The position numbers and the translations under genes were made by a program. Source: Bacteroidales bacterium UBA4772 (lineage in GTDB: Bacteria; Bacteroidota; Bacteroidia; Bacteroidales; VadinHA17). Taken from it: a DNA stretch of 29,473 nucleotides. Positions 16,430 through 24,691 of the stretch are shown piece by piece (the first letter of the stretch is position 1; every line of letters begins with the position of its first letter). Location of the stretch: assembly GCA_002403305.1 (NCBI GenBank), contig DHHM01000012.1, positions 1 to 29,473 of the forward strand, written 5' to 3'. Below the pieces are notes generated by a model that had not been told where the DNA came from, did no database searches, and was given only the letters and a program-made list of their open reading frames with translations.

Positions 16430-17551
16430 ATGGAAAGACAAAGCATTTTTGATCATAAGAAACTCGAGGTAAAGAGGGTCAGGGGAGCTGATCCGGAGAT
16501 CATCGAACTCCTGAAGAAGACGGTGCTGGGGTCGGAGGGGGGCATGCGCTATATCATGCAGAACACCGAAGAGAGGGTAAAATCATACGGCGACAGCCTC
16601 TCGTTCATGGCCCTCTACCGGAAAAACAGCCTCACGGGTGTGATAGGCCTCTGCCGGCGCACAACCCTGAACTGCGGCACTCCCGGCGATTCAACCTATC
16701 TGCGCTACCTGGCCGTACAGAGCGCCTTCCAGACCGGGAGAGCCCCGGTGCCGCGCAGAGAGAGAAAGCCAAATGGCGAAGAGAGTTTCAAGCAGAAGAC
16801 CCTCTCACTGATCAGTGACCCGCGATACCTGACGGGCGAACAGCTTGAGACACCTCCTCCCCATGTGATGTACGCCTATGTGGAGAGCAGAAACGAGAGG
16901 TCACGAAACCTGATTAACCAGTCGGGATATGAATATATACGCTCCTTCCTGACGGTAGCCTTCAGCAGGTTCAATCCAAAGCGCAATACCTCCGTCACGA
17001 AGCTGGCACCGGAGGAGGAGCCTGCCATGGCACAGCTGCTGAAGGAATTTTATGGTGACTACTGCTTCTATACCGATGAGTTCACCTTCCTCGGCCACAG
17101 GTACTATGTCCTCAGGCACGACGGCGAGATCGTCGCCGGCGTGAGCGCCATACCGGCACAGTACAATGTGGTGAACATGCCGGGACTCTGGGGATGGGTG
17201 ATGATGAAGGTGCTGCCTTTCTTTCCCTTTTTCCGTCGGCTGTTCCGTCCCGGTGAGTTCAGGTATATAGTTCTCAACGGCATCTACTGCCGCAAGGGCA
17301 GCGAGCACTTCCTGCCCGACCTCTTCGAGGCTGTATGCGCCGAAGAGGGCTACCATACGGCCCTCACATGGCTTGATGATCATTCGGAGCTCTATGAGAA
17401 GCTCAGGACAAACAGGAAGATGGGGGCACTCAACAGGATGCTCAATGCTAAACCGGGACTGGTATATGCCTCCTTCCCGGGACTGACAACCGAGGAGACG
17501 GGTAAATTCTACGATTCGCCGGCCTACATCTCGGGATTTGACTTTTCATGA
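16430..17551 (+). CDS. GNAT-like acyltransferase, hypothetical
   Basis: A 373-aa soluble protein, probably of the GNAT superfamily. The N-terminal half shows a GNAT-like strand pair (SFMALYRKNSLTGVIGLCRR at 58-77) followed by YLRYLAVQSAFQT, the shape of the acetyl-CoA-binding motif region. A second similar half has YYVLRHDGEIVAGVSAIPAQ and later NGIYCRKGSEHFLPDLFEAV, which also fits a GNAT beta4-alpha3 unit. It may therefore be a tandem GNAT protein. A hydrophobic stretch near WGWVMMKVLPFFPFFRRLF is probably a core strand/helix rather than a membrane span. The acyl donor and acceptor are unknown. It starts after the 46-bp repeat tract and ends 18 bp before the GH29 gene. Confidence 0.6.
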   Translation: MERQSIFDHKKLEVKRVRGADPEIIELLKKTVLGSEGGMRYIMQNTEERVKSYGDSLSFMALYRKNSLTGVIGLCRRTTLNCGTPGDSTYLRYLAVQSAFQTGRAPVPRRERKPNGEESFKQKTLSLISDPRYLTGEQLETPPPHVMYAYVESRNERSRNLINQSGYEYIRSFLTVAFSRFNPKRNTSVTKLAPEEEPAMAQLLKEFYGDYCFYTDEFTFLGHRYYVLRHDGEIVAGVSAIPAQYNVVNMPGLWGWVMMKVLPFFPFFRRLFRPGEFRYIVLNGIYCRKGSEHFLPDLFEAVCAEEGYHTALTWLDDHSELYEKLRTNRKMGALNRMLNAKPGLVYASFPGLTTEETGKFYDSPAYISGFDFS

Positions 17552-17569
17552 CCATCAATATCATTCATT

Positions 17570-19036
17570 ATGAGATTAACTGAAGGAAAACTGTGCCGGA
17601 GAATTCTCCTCGGCATGATGATCTTTTGCCTCTCCGCCGGAGCCACGGCCCAGACCGGCACTGACGACCTCACCTCTGGAACTCCGGCCCAGACCGGCAC
17701 TGACGACCTCACCTCGGGAACTCCGGCCCAGACGAACCCCGCCGGCCTCTCTGCGGAATCTTCTGCCCTGCCCGGCGACACCGGTCTCCTCCCGGGAGCT
17801 TTTGCCCGGCCGGACCCGGCAGATCGCATGGCGTGGTTTGCGGATGCAAAGCTTGGAATATTAATCCACTGGGGCATCTATGCCGTCAACGGCATCGACG
17901 AATCATGGTCGTTCTACAATGAGCTGATCAGCTATGACGACTACATGAAGCAGCTCGATGGCTTCACGGCTGAATACTATGAACCCCGCCAGTGGGTGAA
18001 GCTAATAAAGGAGAGCGGAGCCCGCTATGCGGTGCTGACATCAAAGCATCACGACGGCGTGGCACTGTGGGATACGAAGCTGAGCCGGCTTAACACCGTT
18101 GACACCACCCCTGCCAGAGCTGACCTCATAAAACCGTTCGTCAAAGAGCTGAGGCGGGCAGGACTGAAGGTGGGACTATACTACTCACTGCTCGACTGGT
18201 CTCACCCCGACTACCCCAACATGACAAAAAGCATCAAGAGATATACTGATGACTCATTGCGATGGGAGAGTTTTGTGAGGTTCAACCACGGACAGATATC
18301 GGAGCTGGCGGCAAACTTCAGGCCGGACCTTTACTGGTTTGACGGCGACTGGGAGCAGAGTGCAGAAAAATGGCGCGCGGCGGAGATCAGGCAGAGGATA
18401 CTCGATCATAACCCCTCCGCGATAATCAACTCGCGCCTTGCGGGCTACGGCGACTATGCCACTCCGGAACAGGGTCTGCCCTCGGTGAGGCCGGAGGCAG
18501 AACAGTGGGAGCTCTGCATGACAATAAACGACTCATGGGGCTACCAGGTCAACGACAGAAACTACAAGAGCCCTTCACAGGTGATACGCATCTTTGCCGA
18601 ATGCATCGGCATGGGTGGCAACCTGCTGCTTGACATCGGGCCTAAGGCTGACGGTACCATCCCTGTGCAACAGGTGGAGGTGCTCAGGGAGATGGGACGC
18701 TGGACATCCAAACACCGTCAGGCGATATACGGCACTGTGGCAGGACTGCCTGACGGACATTTTGCCGGCCCCTCGACCATGAGCCGCGACAGCACCAGCG
18801 TCTACCTCTTCTTCCCGGGTGACGGCGGCGGTGAGCTGATGCTCGAGGGAGTGAAGAACAAAATCAACAAGGCCTTTGTGGTGGGCAACGGCACCACCCT
18901 GGAGGCCAAAGAGTACCTCAGGCCATACTGGAGCAGCCACGCCGGCGTGTACTTCATCAAAGTGCCGGAAGAGGTGCTCGACGGAACCATGACGGTGATC
19001 GGACTTGCCCTCGGGGGGAAACTAAAAATTGAATAA
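17570..19036 (+). CDS. GH29 alpha-L-fucosidase, secreted
   Basis: A 488-aa retaining alpha-L-fucosidase. A signal peptide is visible (RRILLGMMIFCLSAGATAQ, about 10-28), so the enzyme is exported. The catalytic domain begins near residue 86 with MAWFADAKLGILIHWGIYAV; TSKHHDGVALWD at 157-168 is the substrate-binding His pair, and DLYWFDGDWE at 253-262 holds the nucleophile Asp258. NLLLDIGPKADG follows, and a beta-rich C-terminal domain ends the protein. Between signal and catalytic domain is a low-complexity linker containing two copies of a 13-residue unit (TGTDDLTSGTPAQ), from an exact-length 39-bp DNA duplication at 17647-17724. Together with the mannosidase it suggests fucosylated glycans as substrates. 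Confidence 0.94.
   Translation: MRLTEGKLCRRILLGMMIFCLSAGATAQTGTDDLTSGTPAQTGTDDLTSGTPAQTNPAGLSAESSALPGDTGLLPGAFARPDPADRMAWFADAKLGILIHWGIYAVNGIDESWSFYNELISYDDYMKQLDGFTAEYYEPRQWVKLIKESGARYAVLTSKHHDGVALWDTKLSRLNTVDTTPARADLIKPFVKELRRAGLKVGLYYSLLDWSHPDYPNMTKSIKRYTDDSLRWESFVRFNHGQISELAANFRPDLYWFDGDWEQSAEKWRAAEIRQRILDHNPSAIINSRLAGYGDYATPEQGLPSVRPEAEQWELCMTINDSWGYQVNDRNYKSPSQVIRIFAECIGMGGNLLLDIGPKADGTIPVQQVEVLREMGRWTSKHRQAIYGTVAGLPDGHFAGPSTMSRDSTSVYLFFPGDGGGELMLEGVKNKINKAFVVGNGTTLEAKEYLRPYWSSHAGVYFIKVPEEVLDGTMTVIGLALGGKLKIE
17647..17724 (+). repeat. 39-bp in-frame direct duplication in the fucosidase gene
   Basis: Two adjacent 39-bp copies (17647-17685 and 17686-17724) that differ at one base, followed by a partial third beginning GGCCCAGACG. 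The length is a multiple of three, so the unit adds 13 residues per copy to the linker after the signal peptide. Confidence 0.9.
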
Positions 19037-19149
19037 CGTCCGGCACCACTGCCTGGAAAATGAAGACAGTACAGGCTCCTGATACCAGGCGCTGCGATCG
19101 TCTTCAATCAGAAAAAACGTTTCAAATCAAATAATCTCACCCGCGTTAT

Positions 19150-19226
19150 GAAACTTACATGAGCAATAGTTCACAACAGGAGTTGATTAATAATTCATGT
19201 AAGTTCCATTCGACCAATGAAATAAT
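19150..19226. repeat. Palindromic leader element, copy 4 (upstream of GH29 pseudogene)
   Basis: Left arm GAAACTTACATGA (19150-19162) and right arm TCATGTAAGTTCC (19195-19207) pair at 12 of 13 positions, the best of the four copies. CATTCGA (19207-19213) also faces TCGAATG (19237-19243), which overlaps the downstream start codon. Confidence 0.8.
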
Positions 19227-19240
19227 AATAAAATAATCGA

Positions 19241-19944
19241 ATGAAAAGATACTGTTTAATGCTGCTGATGACGCTCGTGATGGCCGGACTGGCAGCTCAG
19301 GAGAACGATGAGAGATATGTGCCGGAGACCGACCCGGAGTGTCCCTTCAGCGTCAACCCCCGTGCCAACGTGACGAAGGAGATCTTCACTGTCTTCCGTG
19401 ACCAGGGTTTCTGGACAGGGGCCTACTTCTCCAAACCTGACTGGCACAGCGAGCATTACTGGTGGCCTAACTTAGCCACCCCGGACCGAAGTTCATGCCT
19501 GCCCGCGCAGCGGTGCAGCTGCTGGTTGATATCGTGGTTAAGGGAGGCAACCTGCTGCTTAACATAGGACCGGCACCCGACGGCACCTGGCCGGAGGGAG
19601 CCTATACCCTCCTGGCAGAGATGGGCAGGTGGATGAAGATCAACGGTGAAGCCATATACGGCACCAGGGCGATGGCCCCCTACAAGGATGGCAAGGTGTG
19701 CATCAACAGCAAGGGCGACGACACCTGGTATCTCTTCTATATGGCTGAGGAAGGCGAAGCGATGCCGGCATCAATGACGATGAACGGACTGACTATGCCA
19801 GCAGGCGCTAAGGTTACGATGCTTGGTTCGGACATACGGTGCGCCTGGAAGAACGGAGAGAACTCATTCACCGTGTTTACTACACCGCGGTTGAGGAAGG
19901 ATCCTCCGTCAGACTATGTATGGGTGATGAAGATCGGGAAATAG
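19241..19944 (+). pseudogene. GH29 alpha-L-fucosidase remnant with two internal deletions
   Basis: The start (MKRYCLMLLMTLVMAGLAAQ) is a normal signal peptide. DERYVPETDPE then jumps directly to CPFSVNPRANVTKEIFTVFR, which in intact GH29 enzymes lies about 100 residues later, after the HHDG motif. After GAYFSKPDWHSEHYWWPNLA the frame is lost near 19490, and GH29 sequence resumes in another frame (MPARAAVQLLVDIVVKGGNL, from 19495) through the C-terminal domain to 19944. The second gap removes the segment with the nucleophile Asp. Both joints fall at short repeated words (TDP and TPD codons), suggesting deletion between microhomologies. It cannot encode an active fucosidase. Its leader element and signal sequence are intact, so decay is probably recent. 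An assembly error in a tandem fucosidase array is the main alternative. Confidence 0.88.
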
Positions 19945-20406
19945 AGACCCCCTGATGAACCTGCGGCTGCTGAGATGACCCGGGGGTGGCGAAGAACTCC
20001 TGATAGCGAATGGGACCCATATAAAGACGCGCCACACAGACCTGTTTTTGATGCTTTGTGCACCCCGATCTGTGTGGCATGACAGGGAAATGGGGGGAAG
20101 AACCACCTGTCATTGTCTTTCAATTTAAAACCCTATTCTGCCTTAATTGAAATTAACAGGAGTAAAGATTGAATAAAAAGCAACAATACCAAAGCTATTT
20201 TCCGGGCTTTGTATAAAGGGTGGCATCTAAAGTACGAAGAGGTCATTCCCGGTGATAATGTGAAAAAGTGTTAAATTTTTAGATGCCATGTGAGGCGCTC
20301 TGCCGTTACAGTGCGGGGATAAATATATCACCGAATGCCGCAGGAGTGGTCTCTTAGGAATTGATTATGAGATATATAACCCTTGGCGGCGACGACTGGG
20401 CTTTTA
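19945..20406. other. Intergenic region with two inverted repeats
   Basis: No convincing gene is present; short frames on the minus strand lack family features. Two inverted repeats stand out: GCCACACAGACC (20031-20042) against GATCTGTGTGGC (20067-20078), 11 of 12 paired, and a perfect 11-bp pair TGGCATCTAAA (20221-20231)/TTTAGATGCCA (20278-20288) with a 46-base loop. The region lies between convergent transcription units, so the hairpins may end the pseudogene and LytTR transcripts, though neither has a T-run. The right half is AT-rich. Confidence 0.5.
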
Positions 20407-21165
20407 TCAGTTTCCCGGTATGTGGTTCTTCATGTGATCCATCAGCACTTTTATCTTGTCACGCGATATCTCGCATCTGAACTCCTTTTCCCCCTTCATG
20501 AAGACGCAGTGCTGTTGCCTTATGTCGATGCGGGCCAGATATGATGTGTTGATGATGCATGACCTTCCGGTCCTGAAGAACTGTTTTCCCAGGTGTCCTT
20601 CGAGAGCTCCCAGCAGTGCCGTTACAGTCTCCGTTCTTCCGGTAATGAACTGGAAAGTGGAATAGTTACCGTCGGCCGTAATAAATACAACATCATCAGT
20701 ATCAATGAATGTGACACCGGAGACTCCCCGGAATATAAGTATCTTTTCATTTTCGAAAAGGGCTTCCGATCGTTCCAATGCCCCCTTTTTGCCGTAATTC
20801 ATGAACCGTTCCAGTGTCTCCCGCAGACGGTCAGGGTCAATTGGTTTGAGCAGGTAGTCGAATGCGGCATAGTCAAAAGCTTTTATTGCGTACTCGTCGT
20901 GCGCGGTAGTAAATACTACATGAGGGTTACTGCTGTTGAGCGCCTTGAGCTCCGTCAGGATATCAAAACCGGACATGCCCGGCATGCGGATGTCAAGAAA
21001 GAGCATGTCGGGTTCATGCATTGTGATCAGATCGACGGCCTCAAAGGGGTCTGTCGTTGCTGCCACTACTGTTGCCATGCCGGTTGACTCCAGCAGTGCC
21101 GACAGCAGGTCAAGCGCCTCCTGCTCGTTCTCGACAACCATTGCTCTTATAATCTCTCTGTTCAT
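20407..21165 (-). CDS. LytTR-family response regulator
   Basis: A 252-aa two-component output protein. The receiver domain (about 6-125) has the acidic pair at Glu12/Glu14 (where Asp is more usual), the phosphoacceptor Asp58 in LFLDIRMPGMSG, Thr86/Thr87 and Lys107 in YLLKPID. The C-terminal LytTR DNA-binding domain (about 145-250) shows the typical VVFITADGNYS and GRSCIINTSYLARI segments. It starts 12 bp after the histidine kinase gene ends, and the two are an operon and cognate pair. LytTR regulators bind paired imperfect 9-bp repeats; the target is unknown. The Glu-Asn-Glu version of the acidic pocket is a variant seen in part of this family. Confidence 0.93.
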   Translation of the reverse strand: MNREIIRAMVVENEQEALDLLSALLESTGMATVVAATTDPFEAVDLITMHEPDMLFLDIRMPGMSGFDILTELKALNSSNPHVVFTTAHDEYAIKAFDYAAFDYLLKPIDPDRLRETLERFMNYGKKGALERSEALFENEKILIFRGVSGVTFIDTDDVVFITADGNYSTFQFITGRTETVTALLGALEGHLGKQFFRTGRSCIINTSYLARIDIRQQHCVFMKGEKEFRCEISRDKIKVLMDHMKNHIPGN

Positions 21166-21177
21166 ATCCTTTGGCTG

Positions 21178-24100
21178 TTATTGAAATGTTGGTTCATTGT
21201 CTGCGGGAAGGGTGACGGAGTAGCCTGAAGGCAGGAAGACTGTCACCTCCGTGCCTGCCGCCATATCATCGTTGTAAAGATCTGTAAGCGTGTAGGTTAT
21301 CTTCTCGATGTTGGCCTTGTTGATCATATCAATGATGCTGGCTATGTTCTTCAGCCCTGTGCCTGCCCCCTGTGTATGAACTGCTGCAGCGGCAGCACGG
21401 CCTATGCCGTTGTCGCGCACCGTCACCTGGGTGCCACCGGGCAGGCTGGTAATGTTTATCTCCAGGAGCCCCTTGCCCTTTTTGTTCTCAAGGCCATGCT
21501 TGAGGGCGTTTTCCGCAAAGGACTGTATGATCATCTTTGGCACCTGAGTCTTCAGGTCTACATTGGGATCGACATTAATGGTGTAGTCAAACCGGTTGCT
21601 GTAACGGAGCTTCTGAAGCTCACAATAACGGGTAACGAACTCAAGCTCCTGCTCCAGCGGCTTAAGCAGGACAGCGCTGTCGGTAAGCACCGCCCGCAGA
21701 AGATGTGAGAGTTTGATAAAATAGTTATATGCCTTCTCCTTTTCGCCTTTCATGATCAGCGAGCCGACGGAGGTGACGGCATTGAAGGTGAAATGGGGAT
21801 CGAACTGCCTGATGACCGAGTTGAGCTTCAGCCGGTAGCTCTCGGCCTGCCGGCGTGCCTCCTCGACCCTGATCTCTATGACACGGCGACGGATACGCCA
21901 CACCAGGGCCACCAGCAGCGCCAGTCCCAGAATGCTGAAGAGAATACGCGCAAAGAACGACTGAAAGAAGGTGGGCACAACCGTAATCGCCAGGGTGTCG
22001 GGATTCTCTGACACTACCCCGTCAGCATTGATGCACAGCAGCTCAAAAGTGTATTTGCCCGGATGCAGGTTGCTATAGGTCACCCGTCTGGCTCCGGTTT
22101 TTATCGACCAGTTGTTGTCGAGGCCTGTCATCCTGTACCGGTAGGTTATCTCCTCCGGATTTCTTGTGGAGATGCCTGCATAGTTTATCCTGATGGTACT
22201 GTGGCTTCCCCTGATCTTTAACTGGCTGGTGGTGTCATAAAACAGTGCCGTATCGATGAGCGTCACCCAATCTGATGATTCACCCGGGATCTCTATTGAA
22301 GTTATATGACATACCGGGGGGCAGTCGTTGGCGACGATCCTGTCAGGATCAAAACGGGTCAGCTTGTCCGAAGTAAGGATCCACCATGTTCCATTGGCAT
22401 CCCTGACCATACCGTTATCCTGGCAGTCGTTGCCGGTGAAGCCTGCACTGCGTCCTATGATTTTGTAATAATCAGGTTTGCCGGAATAATACTTTTCAAG
22501 ATCAATGATACAGATATCCACCATCCGTCCGATAAGCAACTTACCATTCCCGAGATCGCGGATGACACTGGCCGGGAGATTGACACCCTCCGGCAGGGCG
22601 GGGTTGAATGCCGGTTCATCAGGATTGCAGATGAAGAGTCCGTCGGAACCTGCGCTCCAGATATTCCCCAAATAGTCACATACAACGCCCCAGACCATCT
22701 CGGCAGGTGCCGGGGCATCGCGGAAGGGCACAAAGTTCTTTCCGTCGAAAAAGACGACACCGTAATGACCCGCAAGCCAGTAGTTGCCGTCATGGTCCCT
22801 GGTGATGCCCTCAACTATTCCGTAGTCAGGCCATGACATCTCATCGTAAATGGTCACCTTTTTCCCCTGGAGGTGAAAAAGCCCCTTATCGGCTCCCACC
22901 AGTATGCTTTTATCTACAGGATCCTCATAGATGATGCATATCTGCATTTTGTCAGGCAGCAGCTCGGACTTTCTGAACCGGGTGCCGTCCCATATTATTA
23001 CTCCCTTATCTGTTGATAACCAGACATCTCCGTTCGACATGGTTGTGCTTCCCCTGTAAAAGGCAACAGGACCGCCGCTGGCATACTGATAATCATTCCT
23101 TTCTGTAAAGTGTTGTCCGTCAAAAAACCTGAGTTGCCCATAGAGTGACCCGGTCCAGAGGCCTCCCCGGGGGTCGGCTGCCACAGCCCAGCTCTCATCG
23201 GGCAGGCCGTTCTGTTTGTCGTACTCCACGAATGCATCCGACATCAGACGGTAGATGCTGGTCTCGGTGCCGATCCATTCCGTACCCTCACGGTCAATAA
23301 AGTTGAATGCCAGCCTTCCTCCCTCCCGGTGGAAGGGATAGACACTGTGAATGAGAGTATCAGACTCATTGATGAACAGCGGTTTATCTCCGGCGAGGCT
23401 GACCTTTGTTGCCGGACCTTCATGGATCAGTGTCAGAGAGCCGTCATGATAGGTGTAGACCTCCCTCTTCCCGTTGATAAGATACAATATCTTGTTGAGA
23501 GGATCGGCGGCGACGGGTTTGAAATCGTAACCGTGCATTACCGGGAGCATTGAGGTGAGGTTCCAGTATTTGCCGTTTTCAAAGAAGAGGATGACCCTTT
23601 CATTATAGTCGATGGAGCCAGAGAGAAAAAACGATGCGGTATCGCGACCAATGCAACCCAGTCCTATCTGTTTGACACCCAGCGAATCCGGGAGAGGATA
23701 GCCGACGAAGCTCTTCCCGTTGAACCGTGCCAGCCCGTTGACCGTCACAGCCCAGATGATCCCGGCCCTATCCTCCGTTACGCTTGTCACCAGGTTTGAA
23801 GGCAGCCCGTCCTTACGCAGGTATGAAATGAAAGTATGGCCGTCAAACCGTGCCAGCCCGTTCCGGGTAGGTATCCATAAAAATCCGCGGCTGTCCTGAA
23901 TCACGTTGGTCGACTGTGTCTGCGGCAGCCCGTCATCGGAGGTGTACTCCCTGAAGGGAAAGGTCTGACCGCGGGAGGTGAGGCTCACTGATGCCAGCAG
24001 CATCAACAGTATCAGAACATACCACAACCGGCGTGGCACTTGATTCTGAAGCTGCTGCCACCTACCCTGCACCCGGTCCTGGCCTTGCTGCGGCCATGGT

Positions 24101-24408
24101 AGTTTTTGATACTGAAGCTGCTGATTCGGGTATTGCTCCTTCTCCAACCCCTGCTGCTCTTGCTGCTCTTGACGCTGCCAGGGCCTCTGTTGCCACTTCG
24201 GCTCCTCCTGAAGCCGCCCCTGCTGCTGGTGTTGCTGCGGCTTCTCCTGTTCCTGCTGCTGATGGTTCCACATTGGTTGCTCATTCTGCCGCTCTGGCTG
24301 CTGCTCCCGATGATCCTGAATCTGCAGATGCCGCCGTCGCCGTCGCCGCGCGGCCTCGGCAGCACCCTCCTGATATTTCCCGTACAGCTTCATTGTCAGA
24401 CTTGTCAC
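21178..24408 (-). CDS. Two-component sensor kinase: propeller, Y_Y_Y, LytS-type histidine kinase
   Basis: Up to 1076 aa. From about residue 150 it has a series of two-component-regulator propeller repeats (pattern DxxGxLWxxTxxGLxRFDGxxF), then a Y_Y_Y domain (YRYRMTGLDNNWS; HPGKYTFELLCINADG), one transmembrane helix near 810-835, a His_kinase domain with phosphoacceptor His872 in FDPHFTFNAV, and an HATPase with ENALKHG and DNGIG. The periplasmic propeller probably senses a ligand. Residues ~20-123 are an extreme Gln/Arg-rich stretch before a signal/anchor (RRLWYVLILLMLLASVS). Start is uncertain: GTG 24408 (longest), ATG 24393 (supported by a TATATTTA -7-like box at 24412-24419), or GTG 24039, which would begin right at the signal peptide and drop the Gln tract. 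The partner is the LytTR regulator 12 bp downstream. Confidence 0.9.
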   Translation of the reverse strand: MTSLTMKLYGKYQEGAAEAARRRRRRHLQIQDHREQQPERQNEQPMWNHQQQEQEKPQQHQQQGRLQEEPKWQQRPWQRQEQQEQQGLEKEQYPNQQLQYQKLPWPQQGQDRVQGRWQQLQNQVPRRLWYVLILLMLLASVSLTSRGQTFPFREYTSDDGLPQTQSTNVIQDSRGFLWIPTRNGLARFDGHTFISYLRKDGLPSNLVTSVTEDRAGIIWAVTVNGLARFNGKSFVGYPLPDSLGVKQIGLGCIGRDTASFFLSGSIDYNERVILFFENGKYWNLTSMLPVMHGYDFKPVAADPLNKILYLINGKREVYTYHDGSLTLIHEGPATKVSLAGDKPLFINESDTLIHSVYPFHREGGRLAFNFIDREGTEWIGTETSIYRLMSDAFVEYDKQNGLPDESWAVAADPRGGLWTGSLYGQLRFFDGQHFTERNDYQYASGGPVAFYRGSTTMSNGDVWLSTDKGVIIWDGTRFRKSELLPDKMQICIIYEDPVDKSILVGADKGLFHLQGKKVTIYDEMSWPDYGIVEGITRDHDGNYWLAGHYGVVFFDGKNFVPFRDAPAPAEMVWGVVCDYLGNIWSAGSDGLFICNPDEPAFNPALPEGVNLPASVIRDLGNGKLLIGRMVDICIIDLEKYYSGKPDYYKIIGRSAGFTGNDCQDNGMVRDANGTWWILTSDKLTRFDPDRIVANDCPPVCHITSIEIPGESSDWVTLIDTALFYDTTSQLKIRGSHSTIRINYAGISTRNPEEITYRYRMTGLDNNWSIKTGARRVTYSNLHPGKYTFELLCINADGVVSENPDTLAITVVPTFFQSFFARILFSILGLALLVALVWRIRRRVIEIRVEEARRQAESYRLKLNSVIRQFDPHFTFNAVTSVGSLIMKGEKEKAYNYFIKLSHLLRAVLTDSAVLLKPLEQELEFVTRYCELQKLRYSNRFDYTINVDPNVDLKTQVPKMIIQSFAENALKHGLENKKGKGLLEINITSLPGGTQVTVRDNGIGRAAAAAVHTQGAGTGLKNIASIIDMINKANIEKITYTLTDLYNDDMAAGTEVTVFLPSGYSVTLPADNEPTFQ
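24050..24370. repeat. GCT/CAG-rich low-complexity tract
   Basis: About 320 bases dominated by CTG, GCT and CTT-like triplets. Long stretches are open in several frames on both strands because stop-forming TA/TGA words are rare. In the kinase frame it encodes Gln/Arg-rich sequence; on the plus strand it would give Ala-rich or Leu-rich sequence. It is compositionally unlike the rest of the kinase gene. Confidence 0.8.
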
Positions 24409-24449
24409 ATGTAAATATATCTAATACGTATGACATAAAAAAGCCATAT

Positions 24450-24590
24450 TACCCCGTAGGGGTTGTGGTATTGTAGCACAATAGGCCATCATTGATTTTT
24501 TACCCCGTAGGGGTTGAGGTATTTTAGCATGGCGTATCGCCACCAAACCCTACCCCGTAGAGCCAGCCCCGATAGCCGGAAGGCGTATCG
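24450..24590 (+). repeat. REP-like array: three TACCCCGTAG units at ~50-bp spacing
   Basis: TACCCCGTAG occurs at 24450, 24501 and 24551 (spacing 51 and 50). Units one and two are alike over 29 bases with two differences (24450-24478, 24501-24529) and contain the hairpin ACCCC-GTA-GGGGT. The third unit changes after GTAG into a bulged hairpin (GATAGCC-GGAA-GGCgTATC) and is the one repeated inverted at 1-41. The array lies directly upstream of the Y1 transposase gene, as REP sequences often do around RAYT genes. Confidence 0.75.
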
Positions 24591-24691
24591 GGGGGTTAAG
24601 GTATTGTGGGGAAAAATACCCCTCTGTTACGATACAATTTTCACTTCGATTTTCGTAATTTTATATCGCTGCATTTCTAAAATTATCAACC

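Noticed and set aside
16178..16430. Short plus-strand open frames with Gly/Pro/Arg-rich repeats
   Set aside because: They only follow the 46-bp tandem repeat. As 46 is not a multiple of three, each copy shifts frame, so no stable protein repeat is encoded.
19495..19944. Separate gene starting MPARAAV
   Set aside because: It is plainly the C-terminal part of a GH29 enzyme without signal peptide or catalytic residues, and forms one pseudogene with the upstream piece.
19880..20123. Three overlapping minus-strand small open frames
   Set aside because: No recognisable motif or promoter; they overlap the pseudogene end and an inverted repeat.
20407..24408. Hybrid two-component system of the polysaccharide-locus type
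   Set aside because: The propeller kinase lacks a fused receiver and AraC domain. The regulator is a separate LytTR protein, so direct control of the sugar genes cannot be claimed.
23991..24476. Ala-rich and Leu-rich plus-strand open frames opposite the sensor kinase start
   Set aside because: They arise from the GCT/CTG-rich composition, which leaves several frames free of stops. They show no family features and lie antisense to the kinase.
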